Below, piece by piece: positions 46,537 to 55,508 of a DNA stretch of 64,000 nt (position 1 is its first letter; each line of letters opens with the position of its first letter). The DNA comes from Larix kaempferi (taxonomy: Eukaryota; Streptophyta; Pinopsida; Pinales; Pinaceae). A program made the translations under genes and the position numbers. The stretch covers positions 24,733,501 to 24,797,500 of the forward strand of contig BSBM01000370.1 of the NCBI GenBank assembly GCA_027924585.1, read 5' to 3'. The notes below the pieces were generated by a model. It searched no databases. It worked only from the letters and a program-made list of their open reading frames with translations, and was not told the origin of the DNA.

Positions 46537-47469
46537 TTAGAAAAGCTTTGTCCTCAAAGCCTTATAATGTTTCTGCATCATTTTATGTGGTGTCGTAGAT
46601 GACGAAACATGTCGATACAAATTGCTAAGAGTCGAACATAACTTCTGATATGTCGACGGATCAATCCATCCCAAATTGATTTGTTGTGGACTGATGGGAT
46701 TCCCTACTGATGTGTTGTCAGGAGATTTGATCACATTAGTACCATTATCTTTCAACATTTCCCACTTTTTCAAATATCGGTTTTTATGGTTGGGGTGTCG
46801 ATAGGGAACTTTCACAATATCATTTTCGTTTACGAATGTCGTCTTTAGAGCATTGATATGAGTTGGAGGTTGTATTTTCATCTCTTGAGGATTTAAGTTT
46901 TTGTTCTGTATCTTTTCCAACTTGTTTTCTAACTGCGTGTTATCATTTTGAAACTTCGTAATCAATTCAACTTGCGATTTTCTATCATCTTCAGATGTCT
47001 TAAGTTGTTCCTTAAGATCTTCATTATGACTTCTGATACAACTATTTTCTTCCTGCTTGTCTAGAAGTTTCCCTTCAATGTCGTCCATAGATTGTTCTAT
47101 CTTCCAGCTATTTTTCAACTTCTTAATTTTTGTGACTAGTATCTTGTTATGATTTCTTCGTCTAAAAATTTCTTCAGCATTGTTGGATAATGCTTTATTA
47201 CTCTTGGCGATATCTGGCTTATGTGTCTTTTTAGAGTCGTCATTTTGTTGTTGAAGAACTTTTATCTGTTGTCGACATTGGCCGACCTCTGATTCTTGAC
47301 TTTCTAATTTATGTCGTATCTGCATTAGTTCTTCATCTTTGTCGCTAACGATTTTGTTCAAGCGTATTATTTCTGCTTCGTAATTATTTATTTCCTTCTT
47401 TATATCTTGATTTCCTAACCTCTGATTGAATTTATTTTCGGCTTTTAATTCATCAATTTGCGCATACAA
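46537..47469 (-). CDS. Element E: lysine-rich coiled-coil protein, unrecognised family
   Basis: 310 codons open, from YAQIDELKAENKFNQ. Residues about 1-210 are heptad-rich, highly charged coiled coil (EAEIIRLNKIVSDKDEELMQ, QIKVLQQQND, DLKEQLKTSEDDRK, NTQLENKLEKIQNK). Then comes a Pro/basic region (KVPYRHPNHKNRYLKKWE) and a C-terminal block (INLGWIDPSTYQKLCSTL). There is no ATG; upstream, after a frame change near 47480 and a TGA/TAA, the same kind of sequence continues (MTKFKKDSSKKSKK at about 47705, then DNEELHDINN). The original protein was therefore about 420 residues with a Lys-rich N-terminus. The last codons (KALRTKLF) overlap the chromovirus relic in another frame. No enzyme motif. It could be a gag-like structural protein or a captured host gene. 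Confidence 0.6.
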   Translation of the reverse strand: MYAQIDELKAENKFNQRLGNQDIKKEINNYEAEIIRLNKIVSDKDEELMQIRHKLESQESEVGQCRQQIKVLQQQNDDSKKTHKPDIAKSNKALSNNAEEIFRRRNHNKILVTKIKKLKNSWKIEQSMDDIEGKLLDKQEENSCIRSHNEDLKEQLKTSEDDRKSQVELITKFQNDNTQLENKLEKIQNKNLNPQEMKIQPPTHINALKTTFVNENDIVKVPYRHPNHKNRYLKKWEMLKDNGTNVIKSPDNTSVGNPISPQQINLGWIDPSTYQKLCSTLSNLYRHVSSSTTPHKMMQKHYKALRTKLF

Positions 47470-47830
47470 TTTTCTATACGCCTTTCTTGGTCAGAGATTT
47501 TTATTTCATTGTACCTTTCTTGTAATTCAATTCTTATTTCTGAACTATTATTTATGTCGTGCAATTCTTCATTGTCTTTTCAATAACGTTTTAACGTGGC
47601 TTCTAATTTTTCTCGCAAATCGGCTTCCATGGTTTCCGACTTCTTCGACGATGGAATGATCTTCTTTGATTTCTTTGATGAGTCTTTCTTAAACTTGGTC
47701 ATCTTTCTTTGACTTGACTTATCCAATGATGGATAGTCTTTGCTAGATCTTTGCTTCTTGTCTTTTTTCTTCGTTTTGTCTTCTTTGTCTTTTTCTTGAT
47801 TTTGTCTTCTTCAATACTTCTTATCTCTTT
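47470..47830 (-). pseudogene. Element E: upstream, frame-broken part of the coiled-coil gene
   Basis: The minus strand has a Lys/Asp/Ser-rich frame: KDKEDKTKKKDKK, DYPSLDKSSQRKMTKFKK, IIPSSKKSETMEADLREKLE, ATLKRY, then TGA. In the same frame after the stop: KDNEELHDINNSSEIRIELQ, ERYNEIKISDQERRIEN. A one-base shift near 47480 would join it to the 310-codon frame. Composition and heptads match that frame. Confidence 0.5.
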
Positions 47831-48003
47831 TTTTTTTCAAAAATAATTATTATTTTAATAAAATAATAATAATTATTAATTATTTAATTAATAATAATAT
47901 TATTAATGCTTTCATAAACTATATATATAGTTTAATATATATATATATGTTTTCCAAAAATTAAAATATTTAAACAATATAATAATATTATAATGTATAA
48001 TAT
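47831..48003 (-). other. Element E: AT-rich spacer
   Basis: Runs of A/T including alternating TA (about 47930-47950), between the GC-rich block and the coiled-coil gene. Not coding. Confidence 0.6.
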
Positions 48004-48708
48004 TTATTTTGAAAATTTGTTAGGGTTTGTGTTTATTGGGAGGTGAAGTCTTGGAGGCAGAGTCTTGGAGGAGGACGGTTGAGAGAGTGGAGGGTGGACG
48101 TGGAAGTGGAGGGCGACTTGGAGGATGGTGGGAGGATGCGTAGTACAGGTGGAACGCAGTGGAGGATGGGTGTGAAAGAATGGAAGGGCGATGGATTGAC
48201 GGGGGAGTGGTTGGCAGATGCAGGAGCGATGGCGTTGGAGGTGAAGACAGAAGGTAAGCGATGGAGGCTGGCGCGCAGGCATCAAGGTCCACACGCAGGC
48301 GTGAGGAGATTGGGGTTGTGGACGTGTGTAGGTGGCGGTGTAGAGCGGAGGAGGCAGGAAGTTAGACGTAGGCGAGAGCGGAGGGGAGGGTTGTACGTGG
48401 AGGTGACGGGGGTGCTGCAAGGGTGACATACAGCGATGGAGAGATATGTAGGGGTGGTGCGCGAGGGTGAAGGAAGCCCAACGGTGGAGAGTGTGATAGT
48501 GTGGCAAAGTGGTGAAAATGGGGGGATGCATGCTGGAGTGATCAACGTGAGGCGATGGGAAGAGGAGTGAAGAACAAATGGAAAGATGCGTGGGAGGTAG
48601 GCCGTTGGTGTGGGCCGGCAGGAGGGAAGTGTGGGAGGGAGGAGTGATCAGGAGAGGAGAGGAAATGGCGAAGCGTGCAGGTAGTACGGAGTTATGGTCA
48701 AAGACCAA
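48004..48708 (-). CDS. Element E: GC-rich Pro/His/Ser-rich open frame, doubtful gene
   Basis: 234 codons from MVFDHNSVLPARFAISSP, dominated by Pro, His, Ser and Leu (HVDHSSMHPPIF, SPPLSPTSNFLPPPL). No domain. The DNA block (about 48010-48720) is pyrimidine-rich in element sense and much richer in G+C and CpG than its AT-rich surroundings. The complementary strand is also partly open, a usual side effect of such composition. It could be a captured host 5' exon or leader, or an untranslated leader of E. Confidence 0.3.
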   Translation of the reverse strand: MVFDHNSVLPARFAISSPLLITPPSHTSLLPAHTNGLPPTHLSICSSLLFPSPHVDHSSMHPPIFTTLPHYHTLHRWASFTLAHHPYISLHRCMSPLQHPRHLHVQPSPPLSPTSNFLPPPLYTATYTRPQPQSPHACVWTLMPARQPPSLTFCLHLQRHRSCICQPLPRQSIALPFFHTHPPLRSTCTTHPPTILQVALHFHVHPPLSQPSSSKTLPPRLHLPINTNPNKFSK

Positions 48709-48793
48709 GGAATCTTAGAGAAACCTTGAAAGCGATTAGACAAAGTCTGAGTTTTGGCCAAAGGCCAGACCAGAATGTCGCTCTGATACCAAA

Positions 48794-49028
48794 TGCAGTG
48801 AACGTATCCGTTCACTAGGTTAAGAAACGAATCCGTCTTCCATATTTGAGATAAATGATAATAATATATTGATTGATGATAGAATAAAAGATGATATGCT
48901 ACAATGATGGCCCTACCTTAAATATGGCTCGGGCATTTGATGTTGAGGAGACACCTCATTTCATAACCTAACTTTAGTTAACCTAGTTATTAATTATTTA
49001 ACTATTATCTTATTTTATGTTCGTAGCA
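48794..49028 (-). repeat. 5' LTR of element E (235 bp)
   Basis: Same length and ends as 46291-46525, including the GTGAACG/CGTTCAC stem-loop. Adjacent to the primer site. Confidence 0.95.
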
Positions 49029-49033
49029 AATTC

Positions 49034-50996
49034 TTAGCACATAGATTTGACCCCAACTAAGTCTTAACACATAGATCTGAACCCAAACAAATATCCACAG
49101 TCAACAACCTCCATAAAATTAACTTTTAGCGCACAAATGAGGTCACAGGGTTTGGCGGCCTTCACTCAGGACAACAAATAGTCCACAGATCAGTATACAA
49201 GTGCTCTGACCTCCGCAAAACACAATAGACTTATCATAAAAACAATCTCAGTGGATGTGACCTTCACAAATATACACTTAGCAGACAGATTGGGACCAAT
49301 GGGGCTCACATCCTCAACAAAAGGTGCACTCAACAAGCAAATCTGGCCTCAGGGCTCACGACCTCCTCTAACAAGCATACAAGTAGCATATCGGACCTCA
49401 GTAAGACCTCAATTGACTCACGTTTCAGATTTCTAGAGTAGGCGACCTCCATATCAGTCAAAAAATAAATTCTAGGGCATGCGACCTCCACAAGTGGGCT
49501 CTCAACAACCTAGATAAGACCAATAAGGCTCACGAACTAGTCTCAAAACAACGACAGATAAAATAATAGACCTTAGCATCATGAGGTCAATCTAAATCAG
49601 ATATGAGGTAAAGATGATCTCCAACAGGTGGACGACCTATACAAGCAACAACAGTTCTAAACCCTTGATGTCAACCTCAAAAGATCAGAGATTAGATGAT
49701 GTAATAATAATGTCTAATGAGGAGAATAGACTTCAATATATAGGATCTTAAAATTTCTAGAAGAGTATTCTTTAATGAGCTAGGGTTTCAATAATTAAGG
49801 AGGGTACCAACCAAAATAAAATAAGATCACTACTTATAAAAAATAAAAAAATATAATTAGGGGTCTTTAGGTGGGTACTAGGGTCAAGTCACCTCACATA
49901 TAAAATAAATCACTATTATAAATTTCTTGGGTGAGGTAACTAAGGCCATGGTTAAGGGTACAAGGACCAACAAGTGGTACAAGTCAAAACATAAAACAAG
50001 GATGGGTACATGATCCACAACCCCTAGGACAAAAAGGGTACCACTAAGTTGGGCAAACAACCTTATTACCCATAAGACCAAAAAATTAAGGTGGTAAGAG
50101 TCAAGACAAATGAAAGTGGCTAGATAACCCTTCCAACCACAAGTTAAGGTGGTGAACAAGACAAGGTACTAAACCTTCTAACCACAAGACCAAGAACAAC
50201 AAAGTGGGAAGGCCAAGGGTGAACAACCAAGGTGGGTTTACAACCAATCATCTCTCTCTCAAATGTACAAGTGTTCCATACACTACCTGAAAGTTCATCA
50301 TTATTGTATAAGTAAGGTCCACACTGGATGATGTGATAATGTGGTCCTCCAGATTGCTCCATAGGTCAAATGCTAATGAATCCATCAAGGGGTGTCTAGT
50401 CCCATGAGAATACTATCTAGCTGAACCATCTTGAAGACCTAGGAGAAGAGGACATCACACATCATCATCTTGATTAACTAGCCAAGATCCTACATTCTTA
50501 AAGAATGAATCTCAGCCCTAGGCCGAGCTTTAGTCCCATACTGAGTCATGTTGATCAAACCCCTGGTCCTTGACTAGGTCCTCCATTCTCCCGGAGAATG
50601 GTCCTTAGCCCCAGGTTGAGCTTTCAGTCCGAGACTGAATGTTGATCAACCACCTATAGGACTTACTTGGTCATCGTGACCAAGAATCTTCCTGGTCCTC
50701 GACTAGGAGGTCTCTATATCAACTTGTAGGATCTGCTTGGTCCTCGTGACCAAGAACCTGTCTCGTCCCAGACCAGAATACCCTAGAGAATAATAGGAGC
50801 CCTATCCACTTGCTAGGGACTTTTCCATGGCATCAACCTGCTTGGTCCCCTACCAAGAACCCCATGAGACTGCTGGGGGCCCTAAGGTACCTTCTAGGGA
50901 CTTACTCTGCTTGGTTAACTGACCATGAACCTTAGTTAACTGGCTAGGGTAGCATCCTCTTTGAGAATGGGTCTAGCAGCTGCACTAAATTTAACA
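49034..50996 (-). repeat. 5' LTR of element C, second segment
   Basis: Resumes TTAGCACATAGATTTGACCC after E; aligns with 34490-35639 and 41800-42605. It shows what the 3' LTR looked like before element D arrived. Confidence 0.92.
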
Positions 50997-51581
50997 ACAA
51001 CAACTTAGAAAACAATGCCCAACTACAGTAAAAAAAATATCATGGATTTACCTGAGTCTCATACCTAAAAATCCGTGCCAAAAAAGACCTCGATTTTAGT
51101 GCTAGCGTATTGTTGTATGGACCTGCATTAATGACTGTACGGACCACTCTTGTACTTTGTTGTACGATCTCCTTCAATGCTGAAAATGCTCCTTGGGATG
51201 CGTGCCCACCTTTTTCTTAGGATTTGTGCCCCTCCTTTGCTATCTTTTCCTATTAAATCCTTCAAGTCACTTTCTTTTGGAAACTTGTGCCTCTCACACA
51301 AAGTATTCTCCACTCTCCAAAAGGCTCTCTTGGAATGTGTGTCTAAACTCTCCTACTTGTCATTTTATTAATCGTGAGAATGACTTTGTCTCTTCACTAC
51401 CCAAGCGACTCTTCATTTTCCATGGGTGAGACAAATTACACTTTATGAAATAAAAATCATTTTTCACTCACTACTTTAATAAAAATTCACATTAACTTTA
51501 TAACTCTAAAGTTAATGACAAGGAAAGTCACTAAAGTCCTTTCTACATGCCTAGACACCAAGCAATGTAAAAGACCTTCCT
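50997..51581 (-). repeat. 5' LTR of element B, second segment
   Basis: Resumes with AACAATGCCCAACTACAGTA and continues to CAATGTAAAAGACCTTCCT, aligning with 26205-26960. About 30-40 bp present in the other LTR are missing at the element C junction. The last 15-20 bp of the LTR are lost at the minisatellite. Confidence 0.88.
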
Positions 51582-52215
51582 AGCACCTACTTGACCCATT
51601 TTCCATTCTCTTTGCATCTACCAATTTCACTTGTCCCTATGACACCTACTTGACACATTTTCCATTCTCTTTGCATCTACCAATTTCACTTGTTCCTATG
51701 ACACCTACTTGACACATTTTCCATTCTCTTTGCATCTACCAATTTCACTTGTTCCTATGACACCTACTTGACACATTTTCCATTCTCTTTGCATCTACCA
51801 ATTTCACTTGTTCCCTTTGCATCTACCAATTTCACTTGTTCCTATGACACCTACTTATGACACCTACTTGACACATTTTCCATGCTCTTTGCATCGATTC
51901 TTTTATCTTGGTATACTAATTTTTCCATTCTCTTTGCATCTACCAATTTCACTTGTTCCTATGACACCTACTTGACACATTTTCCATTCTCTTTGCATCT
52001 ACCAATTTCACTTATTCCCTTTGCATCTACCAATTTCTACTTGACACATTTTCCATGCTCTTTGCATCTACCAATTTCACTTGTTCCTATGACACCATCT
52101 ACCAATTTCACTTGTTCCCTTTGCATCTACCAATTTCTACTTGACACATTTTCCATGCTCTTTGCATCTACCAATTTCACTTGTTCCTATGACACCTACT
52201 TGACACATTTTCCAT
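51582..52215. repeat. 59-bp minisatellite with rearranged copies
   Basis: Unit GACACCTACTTGACACATTT-TCCATTCTCTTTGCATCTAC-CAATTTCACTTGTTCCTAT. About eight to ten complete or partial units; the first four are regular, later ones carry internal deletions and duplications (for example CCCTTTGCATCTACCAATTT). A two-unit version, probably the unexpanded state, is at about 53805-53930. Confidence 0.92.
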
Positions 52216-52904
52216 GCTCTTTTATCTTGGTATACTAATTTTTGCATGCATTCCCTAAATGTGTTAAGTAACAGAAAGAATTACCTATATTCTAAATATA
52301 AATCCTAGATCAAGCTCCAACGTAAAAATTGCTGACATAATTGATATGCTGGAGAAGCGGGGTATCGATCCCTGTAACTACCACATGCTAAGCAAGCGCT
52401 TTACCATTCGAGTTACAACCCCATATTGTATTGTTCAATATTTTGATGCTAAACCGAAATGATCTTAAAATAAAGAGACATTTATTGATCCACCATGAGT
52501 CGACGTTGAGTTTGAATGTGTGGCTTGCAAAAGGATTGTACATGTGAAAACCTAAACGCCAACTGAGGTAAACTTCCGGAATTGGCATTATGACTAAATA
52601 AGAATCTCCAACCCCAAAACAACCAGTCCCAGTATAGTATGTTAAACCCAGTATAGCATGTTAAAATCTATGCAAGTAGATATATGGTGATATTTTATAT
52701 GAACATGTCTATTAGGTGTTCAGCTCCTATGAGGTCTGCTGCAACAGGTTAGGTTTCCCAGCTAGCTAGGTCTTAGGCGATCTCGTCTAGGAACACTAGT
52801 ATGAACTACCCTAAGTAGAGTATAACCAAGTGGATATGGCAGCAGTATCAGTAGTCCCTGTTACATTGACCTGTAGTCCCTGTGAATAGGCCCTTCCAAG
52901 TAAG
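52216..52904. other. Repeat flank and segment carrying the tRNA-Ala pseudogene
   Basis: 52240-52305 matches 53935-54012 (CAGAAAGA-TTACCT-TATTCTAAATATAAAT). The following 600 bp (about 52306-52905), which contains the tRNA-Ala pseudogene, is absent from the second copy, where ATAAAT runs directly into TTATCATCGTTGTCGG. So it is an insertion here or a deletion there. No inverted ends were found. Confidence 0.5.
52350..52422 (-). tRNA. tRNA-Ala (AGC) pseudogene
   Basis: The 73-base minus-strand sequence begins GGGGTTGTAACTCGAATGGT and ends GGGATCGATACCCCGCTTCT-CCA. It keeps the Ala anticodon loop TTAGCAT (anticodon AGC), the A-box and the B-box region. Against the usual plant tRNA-Ala(AGC), about ten bases differ. 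Mismatches fall in the acceptor (two T-T pairs), D-stem (A-C, C-A) and anticodon stem (mostly wobble), so a functional tRNA is unlikely. Confidence 0.75.
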
Positions 52905-53106
52905 TGGAAAAATATTATCATTGTTGCGGGGGATCGAACCCCGGTCACCTGTGTCGAGGGTATGTCTTTCAAAATTTTTATCGAAAAACCTTAATCTACA
53001 TAAGCCAGAGGAACTATATTGGTAAGTGGTAGTTTTTAATATCACAAAGCTTCCCACCATTGTTATTTACGCTTTCTTTTCAACTTTGATAATGTGGATA
53101 AAGGAT
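52905..53106 (-). repeat. Dispersed repeat with tRNA-like 3' half, copy 1
   Basis: Matches 54010-54206. On the minus strand its end reads CACAGGTGACCGGGGTTCGA-TCCCCCGCAACAA, close to the 3' half of tRNA-Asp, with a B-box-type GGGTTCGATCC. An A-box-like TGGCTTA...GATTAAGG lies upstream, but the acceptor and anticodon arms do not pair. Possibly a SINE head or a tRNA pseudogene fragment. Confidence 0.5.
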
Positions 53107-53704
53107 TAAAATACAATCACTGTCATTCATGTTAGTGTGCAACCCTTACCTCCCCTCCAAAAATCATAGTGAGTGAGGGTGCAACCCATTAGTCCATTGT
53201 TTCGGTCAATCGCTGTATAATCTCATTCATACTTCTGTAGTATACAGTTGGTGTGCAACCTTTGATCGTCTCTTTTGTGTGCCTCGAGCAAGCAATCTAT
53301 AAGGAGAAACTTTTGTTTCGGGTGGGTGCAATCCTATCCCTCGAGGACAGGAAACCCAACCCTCCCATTTCAGTCCTTAAATAATGTAGGTTGGGTTAGT
53401 TTCCTCGTCCAATTCCCCTCTCTATATTTACATTAAACTATGCTACACTAAGTCATCTCATTAGATAATATGGTGGGACTCCGTTCAGTTTTTTTATTAC
53501 TGTTTGTGCAATTTTCTTGATTCATTGCATCATTACGAAACTATGATGCTACACATTATCATTTCACTGCGTTAGTAGTATTGTGCAATTCTGGTTATTC
53601 GTTTTACTAAACTAAGCTACGCATTATTTGTACTTGCACTAATAACTTTTTGCAAACACCTGTGGTTCCCCTCAGTTCTGCAGTTCCTTACACCCAAGGT
53701 GTCT
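53107..53704. other. No recognisable gene
   Basis: The phrase AGTGTGCAACC recurs (about 53135, 53250, with GGGTGCAACCC at 53180) as a loose repeat. Nothing else supportable. Confidence 0.35.
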
Positions 53705-54206
53705 GTGGAATCAAAGTGCTGAAAAGTGATGACTCTTCCAATGGAAAACAAAGTCAATGCATTAACTTCTAATGACAAGTGTGATAGGTCATGTCCTCTC
53801 CAACTACCAATTTCATTTGTCCCTATGACACCTACTGTGAACCATTTTCCATGTTCTGTGCATTTACGGATTTCACTTGTCCCGATGACACCTACTTGAC
53901 CCATTTTCCATGCTTTTTGCATTGATTCTCTTATTCAGGTAAACTAGTTCTTGCGTGCATTCCATGGTTGTGTAGGGTGGCAGAAAGAGTTACCTGTATT
54001 CTAAATATAAATTATCATCGTTGTCGGGGATTGAACCCGTCACCCGTGTTGAGGGTATGTCTTTTGAAAGATTTATCAAAAAACCTTAATCTCTTTAAGC
54101 CAGAGGAACTATAAATTTGTATAAAGTGGGTAGTTTTTAATATCAGGAAGCTTCCACCATTGTTATTTACGTTTTCTTTTTCAACTCTGTTAGTGTGGAT
54201 AAAGGC
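53705..54206. repeat. Dispersed repeat, uninterrupted copy
   Basis: Joins in one piece what is split elsewhere: 53705-53805 matches 25600-25715; 53805-54012 matches parts of 51582-52305; 54010-54206 matches 52905-53106. The tRNA-like end here reads AACACGGGTGACGGGTTCAA-TCCCCGACAACG on the minus strand. Confidence 0.75.
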
Positions 54207-54944
54207 TTGATGGGAGCTTTTATACCGTGATTGAGTTGCAAGTATCTTCTACATGAATACATTTTTAAGAGACAATATTTAAAACGAATCTAGCTACTTC
54301 ATAAGATCTCTATTCTCTCCTATCTTCATGTTTATTGTATTGGTTACACAAGTATATGCAAACATAATCATTGCTTACGAGGCTTTAATCATAGCCAACA
54401 TGGTAAATGCAATCTTTTATTTATTTAATATACTAGTTTTGAGGTGATCAGAAGCACTGTAGGCACATTCAGAGGTAGAGGAGCTAATGTGCTTACTTGG
54501 TGGCTGGGTGGCCTTCCATAGCTACAAGCCATTGGCAGAGCAAAAAATGAACACAATTTATTGAATACATCATCTACAAGAGTGCTTCGATGTCGGAGTC
54601 ACTGAAATTCGTGGTAAACGTCCACATAAAATTGGACCTCAGGCAGGAGACCTACTCGCCCAATTTGTTCTTCTAGGGTAACATTGTGTCACCCATGGCC
54701 GAAGGGTGATTGGAGATGCAAGAGGCCTTTATTGCTATCCACGACAGGTAGTCAAGCGAACTAGGGCGATCCGAAGGTAAATAAAAGCATAGCAATGGTG
54801 GCCGCTTAAAAGTAGAGCATTGATGGCAACAACACTCTGGAGGATAACTAGTGTTGTAGCAGTTGGGAAGTGGACTCCAAGAAGTCGAAGAAATTAAGCC
54901 AACTAGGGGCAATCCGAAGGTAAATCACGAAGATCAATATCCAG
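54207..54944. other. Unclassified sequence
   Basis: A phrase AACTAGGG-GCAATCCGAAGGTAAAT occurs at about 54758 and 54900. The minus frame 54673-54912 (79 codons, Cys/Pro/Ser-rich) has no known domain. No supportable gene. Confidence 0.35.
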
Positions 54945-55073
54945 CTTGCTGCAGGTCATTTAATGTGGCTGCAGCTGGCCGGTTGGTAGTTGGATCTCAA
55001 CGTTGGGATCCAATTGGCTTGCTGCTGCCGCATTAAATGGCCTACAACCACATTAAATGGCCTGCAGCAGGCT
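54945..55073. repeat. Foldback (inverted repeat) with palindromic core
   Basis: The left arm TTGCTGCAGGTCATTTAATG (from about 54946) pairs with the right arm ending CATTAAATGGCCTGCAGCAG (to 55070). The centre, TTGGATCTCAACG then TTGGGATCCAA (54990-55013), is palindromic with one mismatch. A second CATTAAATGGCC copy at 55031-55042 offers an alternative pairing. Confidence 0.75.
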
Positions 55074-55125
55074 GAATAATATTCGCCATAAATCACATTG
55101 GTAGTACATGAGTTTCTTTGTGTAT

Positions 55126-55281
55126 TACACTGCATGCAGGTTGCTGGGTGGAGCGAATCAATGCACAATGCATTGAATGCAGAGATATACATGCAGTGTC
55201 AGAACCTCTTCACCGAAAAGCTTGCGACTGAAGTTGTGAGAAGCACTGACGATGAACAAACCAGGAATGTGAATAAAACTT
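55126..55281 (+). CDS. Possible terminal exon of an unknown gene
   Basis: After a pyrimidine-rich stretch ending in CTGCATGCAG the frame reads VAGWSESMHNALNAEIYMQC, then QNLFTEKLATEVVRSTDDEQ, TRNVNKT and TAG. Composition is protein-like and unlike the surrounding AT-rich DNA, but I recognise no family and no other exon. Could be chance. Confidence 0.2.
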
Positions 55282-55508
55282 AGATATAGTTAAACTGATG
55301 CGAAAAGTAATTTAGGAATTGAGGACATGTTAAGAATTTGCATCTCATATCGATCGAGTAGATGAAAACGGTTACACAGTGAAACTCCATAATATTTAAT
55401 AGAAAGAGTCTTCCTGTAATTTGCAAATAACAATGGACACTACCTCTTCACATTGTAGCCCATCTGAAGCACTTTGCAAAAAGTTACGAGGACTCATAGG
55501 GAAAGTTA

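Larger units (their letters stand above)
46291..49028 (-). mobile_element. Element E: compact non-autonomous LTR element with a coiled-coil gene
   Basis: LTRs of 235 bp (46291-46525 and 48794-49028). 5-bp target duplication AATTT/AATTC (46286-46290 and 49029-49033; the intact site in the other LTR of C reads AATTC). Met-tRNA primer site (plus GCTCTGATACCA, 48780-48791) two bases from the LTR. Total 2738 bp. No gag or pol domain is recognisable. Next to the 3' LTR it shares AGAAAAGCTTTGTCCTCAAAGC (with one indel) with the same position in element D, a piece of chromovirus pol end. This suggests a Gypsy-derived passenger. Confidence 0.93.
33686..50996 (-). mobile_element. Element C: Copia-type retrotransposon hosting D, E and solo LTR H
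   Basis: LTRs of about 2.8 kb begin TGTTAAATTTTTGG and end CTAAATTTAACA. The left (3') LTR is 33686-42605 (split by D). The right (5') LTR is 45470-50996 (split by E). The Met-tRNA primer site (plus GCTCTGATACCA) is at 45458-45469. The purine tract (sense GTTGAGAGGGAG) is at 42606-42617. The internal region has lost most of pol. Flanks TCTTG and ACAAC do not match, and about 30-40 bp of the target LTR are missing. Confidence 0.9.
25716..51581 (-). mobile_element. Element B: outer Copia retrotransposon hosting F and C (and D, E, H inside C)
   Basis: The left (3') LTR is 25716-26977. The right (5') LTR starts at 33230, is split by element C, and resumes at 50997-51581. A Met-tRNA-like primer site (plus GATTTGATACCA) sits at 33218-33229. 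A purine tract (sense AAGAGAGAG) sits at 26978-26986. Most of the interior is lost: about 0.75 kb remains, interrupted by Copia F. The right LTR end is missing where the 59-bp minisatellite begins, so the target duplication cannot be confirmed (left flank CCAAC). Confidence 0.85.

Noticed and set aside
48043-48426. Plus-strand Gly/Arg-rich frame of 127 codons
   Set aside because: It is the complement of the GC-rich Pro/His block of element E. Open frames on both strands follow from composition.
51582-52215. Protein-coding repeat (plus-strand frame 51882-52238)
   Set aside because: 59 bp is not a multiple of three, so the minisatellite cannot keep one repeated peptide frame. The open frame is incidental.
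52905-53000. Functional tRNA-Asp or tRNA-Val gene
   Set aside because: Only the 3' half resembles a tRNA. The 5' acceptor strand and D arm do not pair, and the anticodon differs between the two copies.
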